Shown piece by piece: positions 42,701 through 53,800 of a stretch of 64,000 bases of DNA. The translations under genes and the position numbers were made by a program. Under the pieces are notes generated by a model that was not told the DNA's origin, made no database searches, and saw only the letters and a program-made list of their open reading frames with translations. Each line of letters begins with the position of its first letter. The stretch's first letter is position 1. The DNA is from Salvia splendens (lineage: Eukaryota > Streptophyta > Magnoliopsida > Lamiales > Lamiaceae), in assembly GCF_004379255.2 (NCBI RefSeq), contig NC_056038.1, positions 8,284,729 to 8,348,728 of the forward strand, given 5' to 3'.

Positions 42701-43006
42701 CGCCTTCAATAATTGACGGACTTCGTTATGGATGACTTGACTTCGTTCTGCCGCAAAGAGTCTTTGCTTCTGTTTTATCGGCCGGACTGAAGGATCAATA
42801 TTTAACCGATGAGTGATTACCTCGGGGGGCACTCCGGTCATGTCCAACGGAGACCATGCAAAGACGTCTTTATACTCCTTGAGAAGCTGGATGGTTTTTT
42901 CCCGAAGTAGGGGCGTTCCCGCGAAGCCGATCTTAACCGTTCTGGATGGATCGTCTTCGTACAGCTGAACTGTCATCGAGTTCGGCTCCGGTGTGACTTC
43001 GGTCAT
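39743..43006 (-). CDS. pol: Pol polyprotein of element D
   Basis: 1,087 codons, intact. Same domain order as in A: RT with YVDDIVV, RNase H, archaeal-type RNase H (GFVDGASNKMGSGAG), and integrase with the HHCC finger, DNGTQFTDK and TWEGPYRVSEV. Same frame as the gag-pro stop UAG at 43034-43036, 27 bases upstream of the first pol ATG. Confidence 0.95.
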   Translation of the reverse strand: MTEVTPEPNSMTVQLYEDDPSRTVKIGFAGTPLLREKTIQLLKEYKDVFAWSPLDMTGVPPEVITHRLNIDPSVRPIKQKQRLFAAERSQVIHNEVRQLLKADVLFEVKYPSWVANPVMIKKKEGGWRMCIDFTDLNKHCPKDCYPLPNIDKKVEALIGFEIFCFLDLYKGYHQVLMDEIDASKTAFITDFGIFAYKKMPFGLKNAGATYQRMVDKLFRHLIGKEVEVYVDDIVVKSKSTSEYEHNLKSTLNVLKKANLKLNPQKCTFLVDSGKFLGCWVSKDGLKANPSKVQIVQNMAMPKSIHDVQRLTGCLAALNRFLSQAAEKQLPFFKVLKKAPKFEWGAEQKKAFDELKSYLAELPILSAPTEAEVIFLYLAASDQTISAVLVREEGLKQLPIYFTSRALRGPETRYQPLEKIALALVNAARRLRPYFYAHKVCVLTDLPLRQVLTKPEASGRIAKWAIELGEHTIEYLPRKAIKGQALADFLAEAKFDQAIPVIAEQKNSANAELAQPLESEVEPPDCWSGFVDGASNKMGSGAGILLVAPDGHEVTYSLRFLFPTTNNEAEYEALLAGLQLAQSLLVKSLKVHCDSQVIVNHMLGTSEARDERMKKYLDKAQSTSRSFSYFRIIRIPRAENSRADTLSKLASDPSSKAEELMHRSIDEAEVHSVSSSPNWMTPILQYLDQGQLPEDKREARKITCRALRYELHEGVLFRKSYLQPLLRCVGPEETDYILREVHEGSCGSHIGARALAKKVLRWGYYWPTMVQEAVQLVKKCTKCQIHANVPRMPQTDLYTMQSPWPFMQWGIDIVGPLPQAPRQMKFLIVAVDYFTKWVEAEPLATITSSKALDFVWKNIVCRFGIPHILISDNGTQFTDKTFKNWCQELNIQQRFTSVSHPQANGQTEVTNRILVKGLKARLEQAKGQWVENLPQVLWSYRTTPKTSNGETPYSLVYGTEAVIPVEIGVPSPRTLNFSSEMNDDGLRAELDLAEERRELACIKAAKYKEQVARYYNQRVKKLQFQVGDLVLRNNEVSRAEKLGKLEPTWEGPYRVSEVLGKGSYKLTHMSGEQVPRTWHVSNLKKFHL

Positions 43007-43027
43007 CGCCTCTGACTCCGGCTGCTG

Positions 43028-43036
43028 TGATTGCTA
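43028..43036 (-). promoter_or_regulatory. UAG-CAA-UCA stop context between gag-pro and pol (element D)
   Basis: Read on the minus strand: TAG CAA TCA, identical to A, E and F, with pol in the same frame downstream. Confidence 0.6.
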
Positions 43037-45120
43037 TGCTTGGTGGTGCCGATCTGACTGCTCGGCACTTCTGAGCGCAATTTGCAGACATTCCTTTGCT
43101 CTCTTTTGGTCACCTCGGATGACCGCTATCCCTCCTTTAGTAGGGATCTTGATGGTGAGGTGATAGGTGGAGCAAACGGCCCGAACTGTGTTGAGCCAGT
43201 CTCTTCCCAGGATGACGTTGTACGGGGACCGAGCTTTCACCACGAAAAACTCAATCATCGTACTGGAGCTAGTAGGCGCTTTCCCCACCGTGATCGGAAG
43301 GCTGATAATACCTTCAGGGCGGGTGTCCTCCTGGGTGAAGCTCTTCAGGGGAAGCGGAGCCGGACTGAGCCGAGCTGGGTCCACTTCTAGTTTGTCGAAG
43401 CACTCTTTAAAAAGAATGCTAACCGACGCTCCTGTATCCACAAACACCCTGCGGATCAGTTTGTTTGCCACTCCGGCTTGGATGACAATGGCGTCTTGGT
43501 GAGGAGAGATGGCCGGGACGGGATCAGCAGCCGAGAATGTAATCACTTCGTCCTGCTTCAGCCTTTTATGCGTTGGCTCCTCTCGATTGGAGCCTCTGCG
43601 TTCTGACTTTAGGGACGACTTGGTCTTCCCGGCAGGGAGCGCGTCAATAGTCTGGATTACTCCATCATATTGCGGCTCGTCATCGTCTTCGGGATCCGGC
43701 TGCCTTTTCGGATCCTGAGGAGCGCAGTTCGCACCACTCTGCTTTTTATTCTTCTTTGGCTGCTTGCTTCGGTATTTTTTCAATGTCCCTGCCTTCACAA
43801 GAACATCGATACCTGCAGCCAAGTTTCTGCACTCCTCAGTATCGTGACCGTGGTCTTGATGGTAGGAGCAGTAGCTATCCTGTGGTCGGCGCGCGGCTGA
43901 TTTCGTCATCCGCTTTGGCTTTTCGAATAGGTCAGAGTGCAGTTCGAAAATTTCCGCTCTCGGCTTGTTCAGCGGTACGAACTGAGCGGGCGGCTTCTCG
44001 GGATTGAGACGAGGTCCCAATCTGTCTTGCAACCGGAGCCCTTTGAATTCTTTCAAATGGAGTCCGGCGAGGATGTCCCTGATCGCTATGATCGGGCTTC
44101 CTTCTGTCTCCTCGGGTCGATGAGCTGTCTAACGACCGTTTGCGACGGTCTGCCTCATCGGCCCGGGAGTACTGGTCCGCAATGTCCCACATTTCCTGAG
44201 CTGTCTGCGGACCGCACTCAACGAGCTTCCTGTAGAGAGCTCCGGGCAGGATTCCATTTTGGAATGCCGAAATGACAAGCAGATCGTTGAGATCGTCTAC
44301 TTGCAGGCATTCCTTGTGGAATCTTGTCATAAAGTCGCTGATTTTTTCGTCGCGACCTTGACGAATGGAAAGCAGCTGAGCCGAAGTGATTCGGGCTTCC
44401 GCTTTCTGAAAGAACCTCCTGTGGAAGGCATCCATTAGATCTCGGTAAGATCTGATGCTGCCCTGGGGGAGGCTATCGAACCACCTTCTCGCGTTCCCGA
44501 TGAGCAGCTCGGGAAACAGCTTGCACATGTGGACCTCGTTGAGACCCTGGTTCGCCATGTTATATTGATAGCGCCCCAAGAAATCGTGAGGGTCCACGAG
44601 CCCGTCGTAAGTCATCGACGGAGTTCGGTAGTTCTGTGGTAGGGGAGTTCGGGTGATGTCGTCCGAGAACGGAGTCTTCAGTGCTCCGTACACGGCGAAT
44701 CCGATATCTCGTCGGTATGGAGGAGATTGAGTTCTCCTGTGATTCCGGTACCGAGGAGGAACTGGAACATGTGGGGGACGGGGATTCTTTCTCCTGGGAG
44801 ATGCGACACTACTGCGGTAGTGACTTTCTTGTGCGGAGGGAGAAGGAGAATCCGCCGTTTTCGTCTCCGGCTGCTTTTGGCTTTTTCGCAGGAAGGTTAA
44901 GAATTCCTCCTGCTTCGCCTCCAAAAAACTGCTTGACAGCCTCATTCAAATCGGGCTGCTGGGAAGACTCAGTGGGACGATTTTTGGAGCGGCTTGTTCC
45001 TTCGCCATGAGAACTGGTGGTGGATTTATCCCTAGGCTGTTTTCCAGACCTGTGGGATGGATTGGCTTCCTCCTGGTTCTCACGGGCAGGAATACGGGTA
45101 CTCTGCGATCTGGTATGCAT
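43034..45120 (-). pseudogene. gag-pro: Gag-protease of element D with two frameshifts
   Basis: ATG at 45120 (MHTRSQSTRIPARENQ). The frame slips by one base near 44930 (after NEAVKQF) and again near 44028 (after RIQRAPV), as judged against the open frame of E. Between and after these points the capsid region, the C-X2-H-X4-H-X4-C knuckle (CSYHQDHGHDTEEC) and protease (VFVDTGASVSILF) are all present. This copy cannot make full Gag, though its LTRs look identical. Confidence 0.85.
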
Positions 45121-45177
45121 TTTTTGGGTGGAAAAAATGGATCAAAAATTCGCTTTATCACAAATTTTGTTCTCTGA

Positions 45178-45195
45178 TTCCCACAGACGACGCCA
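45178..45195 (-). other. Primer-binding site of element D
   Basis: Minus strand TGGCGTCGTCTGTGGGAA, one base inside the 5' LTR. One base differs from the PBS of A, E and F (GTC for GCC). Confidence 0.8.
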
Positions 45196-45196
45196 G

Positions 45197-45794
45197 TGAT
45201 GGTTCCGCGAATTTTTGATGTTAGTAAATGCTGGTAGAGAATGAAGATTACGACACAAAGGATTTACGTGGTTCGATTTACTGAAGTAAATCTACGTCCA
45301 CGGGAAGAAGGGAGGGCAAGATTGTATTGCTTGATCTGGGATTACAGCTTACAACACAGACTTGCTATATGGTATTTTATCTCTAGAGAGCTTAACCTTT
45401 TTCTATCTGATCTAAGTTCTATTTATACATTGAACTAGGATCGTGGTTTGCAGCCCCACTAACAAGATCGTGGGTGAGCAATAACTGCTCAATAACTGCT
45501 TCGTACCACTAAATAGATCGTGGGTATAGTGGAGGTCGTGGAGGCCTTTCATGAGTCCACTAACTCCTAGTTCGGTCGAATGCTGAGACCGAACTGCTGG
45601 ACTTCACCGATCAGCTCTTGCCGATCTGAGAGGAGAGCTTGACTGGTCGGCTTTTACCGAGCTGTAGGCTGAGTCCGAACTCTTTGGTCGTGCCGAACTC
45701 TTTGGTGCCGAACAGATACTCTTTCTTGGGCTCTGGGCTGATGGGCCATCACTGTTATTGGGCTTGCCATTAGGGTTTAGTTCGTACCCCATCA
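45197..45794 (-). repeat. 5' LTR of element D
   Basis: 598 bp. TATA box on the minus strand at 45420-45427. No differences found from the 3' LTR by eye. Confidence 0.95.
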
Positions 45795-47065
45795 GACTTG
45801 GAGCTATGCGTGCAGATAATAATATTTTATTTCGCTCAGAAATTATGGAATATCGTGTATGACTCTATAATCTTTAATGAAACATACTCTCCTCTCTCAC
45901 ATTTTTTTTTCTTTATAAAGACGTTGTCGGTGCTTCAATTTAATGGGCATTATTGAACGACTGTTGATTTAAGAAAAATTCAAACTTTACCCGTTCAGAC
46001 AAATTAACATATTACACAAGATCTAAAGTATCCTTGATCCGTATATTTAAAATCTTCATTCCAATACTCTTCTTATTTGGGGTTTTGTTACTTTCAGCGC
46101 TTGTATTCTTATCCCTTTGTGACAATAGCTTTCCTTTGTCTTAAGAGAAAGAAGAATTAACCGAAAACAGTTCCGGAAGATAGCTAACTACTGCTGCGCC
46201 ACGTGACGTTTTCGTCGTCGTTTTTGGTTCAGCCTCTGCAGCAATGCTGCTCGAATGCGCATGAGATGAGAAGAGTGACGGTGCCTGTTTTGTTTATATA
46301 CCAAATTTCAATTAATTGGAAAATAAATCAATTTTTTTAATATAATTTCTGCGCCGTATGATTAAAATGGTATGATAAGCTCGAAACTCGAACCACACGA
46401 CAATCGTGCTCACGGAATTGCAACAGAATCATACGGTTAATAATTAGGAAAGTCATTTGATAACAGTGCATTATTTTTATTTATTCGATTTTAGGAAATT
46501 ACTACCATTTTTATGTCGAGATCGAATGAGTGCAACACAGGTTACCAAGGTTTAATCATTTTTAAAACTACAATATCTACAGACTACAATCATACTACTA
46601 CTATGGAGTATTATCTTCACCGTCCACCCACATTACAGAGTTATTTTAGTACTAGGAAAATTAAAAAAAATCAAACTATAAAATAAAAAGAAGAATTAAG
46701 GAATCATTTATTGGGACAGTGGTGGAGTGGGAATAATAGGTCAGCTAAAATGACAATCTTTCTTGAATTATTTATCTATACAAATGAACGATATATATTT
46801 ATTTGTATTCATTATACATGAACGATAGATAACATGTATGCAATATAAATTAATATTACTAGTAATGTGAATGTTACTATATTAGAGTATAAGACAAGAG
46901 TGGGCAAAATTATCCACCTAATAAGACAGATAAAGTTTTAATATTTTCAATCTAAAAGGAAGTTGAAAGCAATTTGTTCACTAGACAAAATTGTAACATT
47001 TGGCATCCACATTATATAACTATTTAATTATTTTTCCAGAGATATAGTACTAGTAACCATAAAAA
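45795..47065. other. Host DNA between elements D and E
   Basis: AT-rich, no gene recognised. A G-box (CACGTG, 46200-46205) stands in a short GC-richer stretch. The right limit is an abrupt change into the interior of element E at about 47066, where the 3' part of that element is missing. Confidence 0.5.
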
Positions 47066-47125
47066 TTTCCTCCCGCTTTCAAGAATTTCTTCAGAATTTC
47101 TTCAAACTTTCAAAGAGTAAGAACT

Positions 47126-50005
47126 ATGTCTTCTTCTTCTTCTTCTGAGTCAGGTAGCGGTAGGAAAGGGGATAAGGGGTCTTCTAGCCGGAAAGAATCC
47201 GGGGAGAAGACCGTAGAGTATTTTCACAGCATCTTGAGTAAGGATACTGTGATATCCCTACACGAAAAATATTTTTTTCCTGGGGGGAAGGTTGCGATTC
47301 CCGACGACCTTCATAGGGCTGACTCGCCGCCGGAGGGTTACGCCACCGTTTACGAAGCCGGCTTGGAATGCGGGCTTCGTTTTCCTCTTCCCCCTGCCTT
47401 TGTAGAGCTGCTAGATTTTTTTCAACTCCCTTTAGGTCAGGTGACTCCGAACTCTTGGAGGCACTTATCGGCCTTTGCTGCCGAACTGCGTAGGCTAGAC
47501 AAGGATCTGTCTCTGAGGGCAATCCTTAATTTTTTCCAGTTTAAGAGAAAAGGATCTTGGTTTTACTTGATCCCTTTACAGCCTTTTAGGGCCTTCTGCA
47601 AAACCAAGTGGCCAAAGTGGCAACATCGCTTCTTTTTTTATAATAGGACAGCGGCTCCGGGCTTTCCCTGGAGAGGGCCGAAGTCCGTAATTCCTCATCC
47701 TCGGTTAGAACCGTTGGACGAGCTCGAGGCCGAGCTCAATAAGATTCCTATGATTAGGAAGCAGTACCTGGAGTCTGAGCTCGTCAAGGGCGACTTCGTG
47801 TTCGACTCCTCGTCTTCGGACGAAGAGACTGAGGGTGAGGAATTCTTTTTTATGCATTACTGCCTTGACGACGAAAACTAACCTTGTTTTCTTGCTTTTT
47901 GGCAGTGTACATGCTGAATAAGATTAGCCGCAAATCCTCCGAATCTAAGGAACCGGAGAGGCCAAAAACCACCAGCTCGGCGTCTGATGCCGAGAAGAAT
48001 CCGAAGAGGCAAAAGACCTCTTCGGATCCAAAGAAGCCGGAGTCGACTTCGGCAAGTAGGAAGGGGAAGACCCAGAAGCCCCCAAGAGCGCCAGAGAAAG
48101 ACGTGGTCTTGGCGCCTCCTTCGGAACATATCTGTGAGCCCTTTTTATGGCCCACGGACTTCGCCGAGGTGAATTCTCTTCTTGATTTTCTGGCCTTGCT
48201 TTTTTCCTGTATTTTTTGTGGCCCCTCGGTTGACTTTTTCCTTTTTCCATTTTCAGAGGAACGATATGCTCTCCAAGCTCGTCGCCGTTGAACTCTCCAA
48301 AGCGTCCAACGATTATGCTGAGATGCAGAGGAAGTTGGCGGCTGCTTGTCACCGGGCCGAGCAGGCTGAGGCAAACTTTGAGAAAGCCAGAGCTGCTAGG
48401 ATTTCGGCCCAGGATGAAGCTCAGTTTGCCAAAAACCAGCTCGTCATCCAGCGAGAGCAGACGAAACGGAGGGATGCTGCCGCCGTGGTTGCCCAAGGAG
48501 AGGCTCTCCGTGCTTTCGCGGAGAAACTCTTTCTGAGCAACCAATTTTCGGCCTTTGTCGGTGATCTGCTGAAACTGATGACCGATAAAGCCGAGCAGGG
48601 TCCCGAAGTCATCCTGCCGCTGTACGGCCGAGAGATAGCAGCTCGGCTTCAGAGTCTGCCGGTGCTTGAGGAGCTTGCTTCGTCCTCGGTCCTGCTTTCT
48701 GCAGACCAAGTTCGTAGTTGCCGAGCTGACCGCGATGAGAACATGGAGGCTATCTTTGCCTCCATAGGGTCAGTTTCACCCGCTCCAATTTTCCATGGAG
48801 AGGGTGAGACCGAGCAGCATGAGCGGCAGACCGGCGATGAGCAGGCCGAGCAGGAGGCGCAGCAGATCGGCTACGGTGGCGCCGAGCAGGCTGGGGAGAG
48901 CAGGGAGGCTGAGGCTGAAGCTGAAGCAGACAAGGAGAAGGAAGCTGAACCTCACCGAGAAGGCGGAGACGAAGCTGGCGGAGTATGATTTCGTCTCCCT
49001 TCTCTTAGTTTAGTTTCTTCTTTCTTGTAAAACGGCCTTGAAGCCCTTGTGTAGAAAATTTTTTTTCTTATGAATGAAAAAATTCTTCTTTCTGCTCTTG
49101 TGTCTTCGTATAGCCTTTCGTACTCTCTTTTACTCCTGTTGTGGTTTACTACCTGCTCAGCAAACTGAAATGCCGAACTGACATAGGCTGCTTTGTATTC
49201 TTAACTCTTTAAGGAGCTGGAGGTACTTCACTGGAAGCAGCTGTACTCTTCCGCTTTAGACGAAGCTGAGAAAAAAGCCATAGCTGACCAGATGAAGAAT
49301 GACGAACTCTTGGCTTGTTTAGTGAAGCTGGAGGCCGACAATAAGGACTTAGAGTCCGAAAAGAAAGATCTGGAGGCCGAGCTGAACACTGCCGTCGCTG
49401 AGAGGAGTGCATATGAGGATTTCATCAGCAGGCGCGGGGGAATGACCATCTCTGAAGTTCAGGAACGAGTTGACGAACTGTGGGAGGAATATCACATACT
49501 CCGGAGGAACAATGCGCTGGAGAGCTCGGCTTGCCAACAAGTTGTGAAATCATTGCGGCGATGGGCTTCTTGGTACGACATCGTTCTTTCCCGGCGTCCT
49601 TCAATCGAGAGATTCCTTAGGCATTTCCCGCCAACAGATGCTCATACTCCAGCTCAAACCTCTGATCCACTTGCTCAAAATCCTACTCCAAATCAGCAAC
49701 GAACTCAGGAGCAACCGGAAACGTCAAGACGAGAACGGACTCAGGAGCAACCGGAAACGTCAAGACAAGGACGGACTGAAGTTCGTAGGGGAGCTGTGAT
49801 TATGAGTGAGCAAGATCAACAAATGCTTCGTGAAGAGACTCTTCGCCGCCGAGGTGCCAGTACTTCCCGGACTCAAGGAAGAGGCGGTAGGTCGATCAGA
49901 GCATCTCGTCGACCTGCTTATTCTTCAGCTGCCCGGAACGCCCGAACTCGGCTTCACGAGGATTTTGTGAATAGATGGCTCAACTTTAGCAACCAGGGAC
50001 AGTAG
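47126..50005 (+). CDS. Antisense four-exon gene of element E, intact spliced frame
   Basis: Exons 47126-47834, 47906-48168, 48257-48982 and 49214-50005, all GT-AG; 2,490 nt, 829 residues with no stop. Order: Ser-rich start; Transposase_28-like region (KTVEYFHSILSKDTV, GLRFPLPPAFVELLDFF, to about residue 236); Lys/Ser/Pro linker (SESKEPERPKTTSSASDAEK); coiled coil (AEMQRKLAAACHRAEQAEANF); Glu-rich acidic segment; second coiled coil (LEADNKDLESEKKDLEAEL); and a basic RG-rich tail ending RWLNFSN. Function unknown. The truncation of the element removed nearly all sequence upstream of the ATG, including the TGACGTCA region, so this copy has probably lost its own promoter. An in-frame TGA follows exon 3 if intron 3 is retained. 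Confidence 0.75.
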
Positions 50006-50139
50006 AATAGTCCTTTGTAATAGCGTAACGCCTTCTCGTAGGGCAGCGGAGTTGTATGCCGAACAAGTTTTAATAAATGAAATCTTCATTTCGCTTCTAT
50101 CACTGCGTATTTACAGCTCAGCGAAAAAATTTCATCGTG

Positions 50140-50385
50140 CTCGTCCTCGGTCTTATGAAGTAAACTTCTTTGACCGGACTCGTCCTCAGTCTTATGAAGT
50201 AAGCTCCTTTGACCGGACTCGTCTTTGGTCTTATGAAGTAAACTTCTTTGACCGGACTTGGTCCTCGGTCTTATGAAATAAACTTCTTTGACCGGACTCG
50301 TCTTTGGTCTTATGAAGTAAATTTCTTTGACCGGACTCGTCTTTGGTCTTATGAAGTAAATTTCTTTGACCGGACTAAGCTTGTG
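50140..50385. repeat. 39-bp tandem repeats in element E
   Basis: About six units with TCTTATGAAGTAAACTTCTT as core. It is a sister array to that of D, but with a different variant (CTTATGAAGTAAAC against CTGATGAAATAAAC). Confidence 0.85.
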
Positions 50386-50860
50386 TCCTAATTTGGCGAG
50401 TTTTATCGCTCGGATCGGACTTTCCCTTGTCCTAATTTGGGGATCGGACTTTCCCTTGTCCTAATTCGGCGAGTTTTATCGCGTGGATCGGACTTTCCCT
50501 TGTCCTAGTTCGGCGAGTTTTATCGCGTGGATCGGACTTTCCCTTTGTTGCAGTTCGTTTCAGACGAACTGCTTGTTTCTTAAGCTGAATTGTGGTCTTG
50601 TATCCTCCTTAGAAGCTTGGACTCACAATCGTTGGCTTATATATGTTCTAAAAAGGGGATCAGCCTTCGAAGAACAAGATACCTCAGTAACATTTGTAAG
50701 AGACGACACGCATATAGACAGACAAAACGCACATAGACGAACAAAACGCACATAGACGAACAAAACTCACATAGACAAACATAAAAAACAAGTAAAAAAC
50801 AAAGAAAGCACATACCCCTAGGACCGAACTAGACACAAGACTGACTGACCGGACTGTCTC
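50386..50860. other. Convergent 3' spacer of element E
   Basis: Includes copies of the GGCGAGTTTTATCGC block (about 50395-50540) and a perfect hairpin at 50550-50572 (stem GCAGTTCGT/ACGAACTGC, loop TTCAG). Also short repeats of ACGCACATAGACGAACAAA near 50730-50765. Confidence 0.6.
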
Positions 50861-53800
50861 TTACAAATGGAACTTCTTGAGGTTGGAAATGTACCATGTT
50901 CGGGGTACTTGTTCTCCTGACATGTGAGTCAATTTGTAAGACCCTTTGCCGAGGACTTCTGACACCCGATATGGACCTTCCCATGTGGGTTCGAGTTTGC
51001 CCAGCTTTTCTGCTCGGCTTACTTCGTTGTTTCTCAAGACGAGATCTCCCACTTGAAATTGCAGCTTTTTCACCCTTTGGTTATAATACCGGGCTACTTG
51101 CTCCTTGTACTTGGCTGCTTTTATGCAGGCCAATTCTCTTCTTTCTTCGGCCAGATCTAGTTCGGCTCTCAGTCCGTCATCATTCATTTCTGCTGAGAAA
51201 TTAAGAGTTCGGGGACTGGGTATGCCGATCTCAACCGGAATCACGGCTTCAGTGCCGTACACCAGACTGTACGGAGTTTCACCGTTGGAGGTTTTGGGTG
51301 TAGTTCGGTAGGACCATAGGACTTGAGGGAGATTTTCTACCCATTGTCCTTTGGCTTGTTCTAACCGAGCTTTTAACCCTTTCACCAAGATACGGTTTGT
51401 TACTTCCGTTTGTCCGTTTGCTTGTGGGTGGGAGACCGAAGTGAACCGCTGTTGAATATTCAGCTCTTGGCACCAATTCTTGAATGTCTTGTCGGTGAAC
51501 TGAGTCCCATTATCCGAAATGAGGATGTGGGGTATGCCAAATCGGCACACTATGTTCTTCCAGACGAAATCCAATGCCTTCGAGCTCGTTATCGTAGCTA
51601 ATGGTTCAGCCTCCACCCACTTCGTGAAGTAATCCACGGCAACGATAAGGAATTTCATTTGCCGAGGAGCTTGTGGTAGTGGTCCTACTATGTCTATGCC
51701 CCATTGCATAAAAGGCCAAGGGCTTTGCATAGCACATAGATCGGTCTGCGGCATCCTTGGGATATTTGCATGAATTTGGCACTTCGTACATGTCTTGACG
51801 AGCTGCACTGCTTCTTGTACCAAAGTTGGCCAATAATATCCCCATCTCAGAACTTTTTTAGCTAAAGCTCTAGCTCCGATGTGGCTACCGCAAGATCCTT
51901 CATGAACTTCTCTAAGGATGTAGTCCGTCTCTTCTGGTCCTACACATCGCAATAACGGTTGAAGGTAGGACTTTCTGTATAGGACTCCTTCATGAAGTTC
52001 ATACCGAAGTGCTCGGCATGTGATTTTCCGAGCTTCTCTCTTATCCTCGGGCAGTTGTCCTTGATCTAGATACTGTAAGATCGGCGTCATCCAGTTCGGC
52101 GAGCTGGTTACTGAATGTACCTCAGCTTCATCAATGCTTCGGTGTAGTAATTCCTCCACCTTTGAGCTCGGATATGAGGCCAACTTACTTAAAGTATCTG
52201 CTCGGCTGTTTTCCGCTCTGGGAATGCGGATTATCCGAAAATAAGAGAAACTTCGGCTAATGCTTTGCGCTTTGTCCAAGTATTTTTTCATCCTCTCATC
52301 TCGGGCTTCACTTGTACCCAGCATGTGATTCACTATGACTTGTGAATCACAATGGATTTTGAGAGATTTGACAAATAGACTTTGCGCTAATTGAAGTCCG
52401 GCAAGGAGGGCTTCGTATTCGGCTTCGTTATTAGTAGTTGGGAATAAGAACCGAAGTGAATAAGTTACCTCGTGTCCGTCGGGAGCGATAAGTAGAATAC
52501 CAGCTCCACTTCTCGTCTTATTCGAAGCTCCATCTACGAATCCACTCCAGCAGTCCGGCGGTTCTACTTCGGATTCTTGGGGCTGTGTTAGTTCGTCATT
52601 GGCAGGATTTTTCTGTTCGGCAATAACAGGGATTGCTTGATCGAACTTTGCTTCTGCAAGAAAATCTGCCAAGGCTTGTCCCTTGATGGCTTTCCGAGGT
52701 AGATATTCTATTGAGTGTTCTCCCAACTCTATGGCCCATTTGGCGATTCTGCCTGATGCTTCTGGCTTGGTCAAAACTTGCCGAAGTGGCAGATCGGTTA
52801 AGACGCATACCTTGTGAGCATAGAAGTATGGCCGCAGTCTCCTTGCTGCATTTACTAACGCCAGAGCAATTTTTTCCAGAGGTTGATACCTTGTTTCTGG
52901 ACCTCTTAATGCTCGGCTTGTAAAGTAGATGGGAAGCTGCTTTAGGCCTTCTTCTCGTACAAGCACCGCGCTAATGGTTTGATCTGATGCCGCTAAGTAT
53001 AAGAATATCACTTCGGCATCTGTTGGAGCAGAGAGAATTGGAAGCTTGGCTAAATAACTTTTGAGCTCGTCAAAAGCCTTTTTCTGCTCGGCTCCCCACT
53101 CAAACTTTGGTGCCTTTTTCAACACTTTGAAGAACGGTAGTTGCTTTTCGGCTGCTTGGGAAAGGAATCTATTCAGTGCGGCTAGACATCCAGTTAGCCT
53201 TTGCACATCATGTATGGACTTCGGCATCGCCATGTTCTGAACAACTTGAACTTTTGAGGGATTTGCCTTGAGTCCGTCCTTTGAAACCCAACAACCCAGA
53301 AACTTTCCCGAATCTACCAAAAAGGTACATTTTTGGGGATTGAGTTTGAGGTTGGCTTTTTTGAGCACGTCGAGGGTGGATTTGAGGTTGTTTTCGTACT
53401 CCGAAGTGCTTCTGCTTTTGACGACTATGTCGTCGACATACACTTCAACCTCTTTTCCTATCAAATGCCGAAAAAGCTTATCTACCATCCTTTGATATGT
53501 GGCTCCGGCATTCTTTAAACCGAATGGCATCTTTTTATAAGCAAAGATGCCGAAGTCAGTAATGAAAGCCGTTTTTGAAGCATCATTCTCATCCATTAGA
53601 ACTTGGTGGTAGCCTTTGTATAAATCAAGAAAACAGAAAATTTCGAAGCCGATCAAAGCTTCTACTTTTTTATCTATGTTCGGAAGGGGATAGCAATCTT
53701 TAGGACAGTGCTTGTTTAGATCGGTAAAATCTATGCACATCCGCCATCCTCCTTCTTTTTTCTTGATCATCACAGGATTGGCCACCCAAGAAGGATATTT

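Larger units (their letters stand above)
34808..45794 (-). mobile_element. Ty3/Gypsy retrotransposon D, Tat lineage, complete with TSD GACTT
   Basis: 10,987-bp minus-strand element with 598-bp LTRs at 34808-35405 (3') and 45197-45794 (5'). They look identical along their length by eye. GACTT flanks it at 34803-34807 and 45795-45799. Layout matches element A in reverse. Pol is open, but gag has two single-base frameshifts (about 44930 and 44028) and the antisense gene has one in exon 3. It is therefore a very recent insertion of an already damaged, or quickly damaged, copy. Confidence 0.95.

Noticed and set aside
46196..46290. GC-richer stretch with CACGTG, a possible promoter of a lost gene
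   Set aside because: No coding sequence follows before element E; a single motif is too little.
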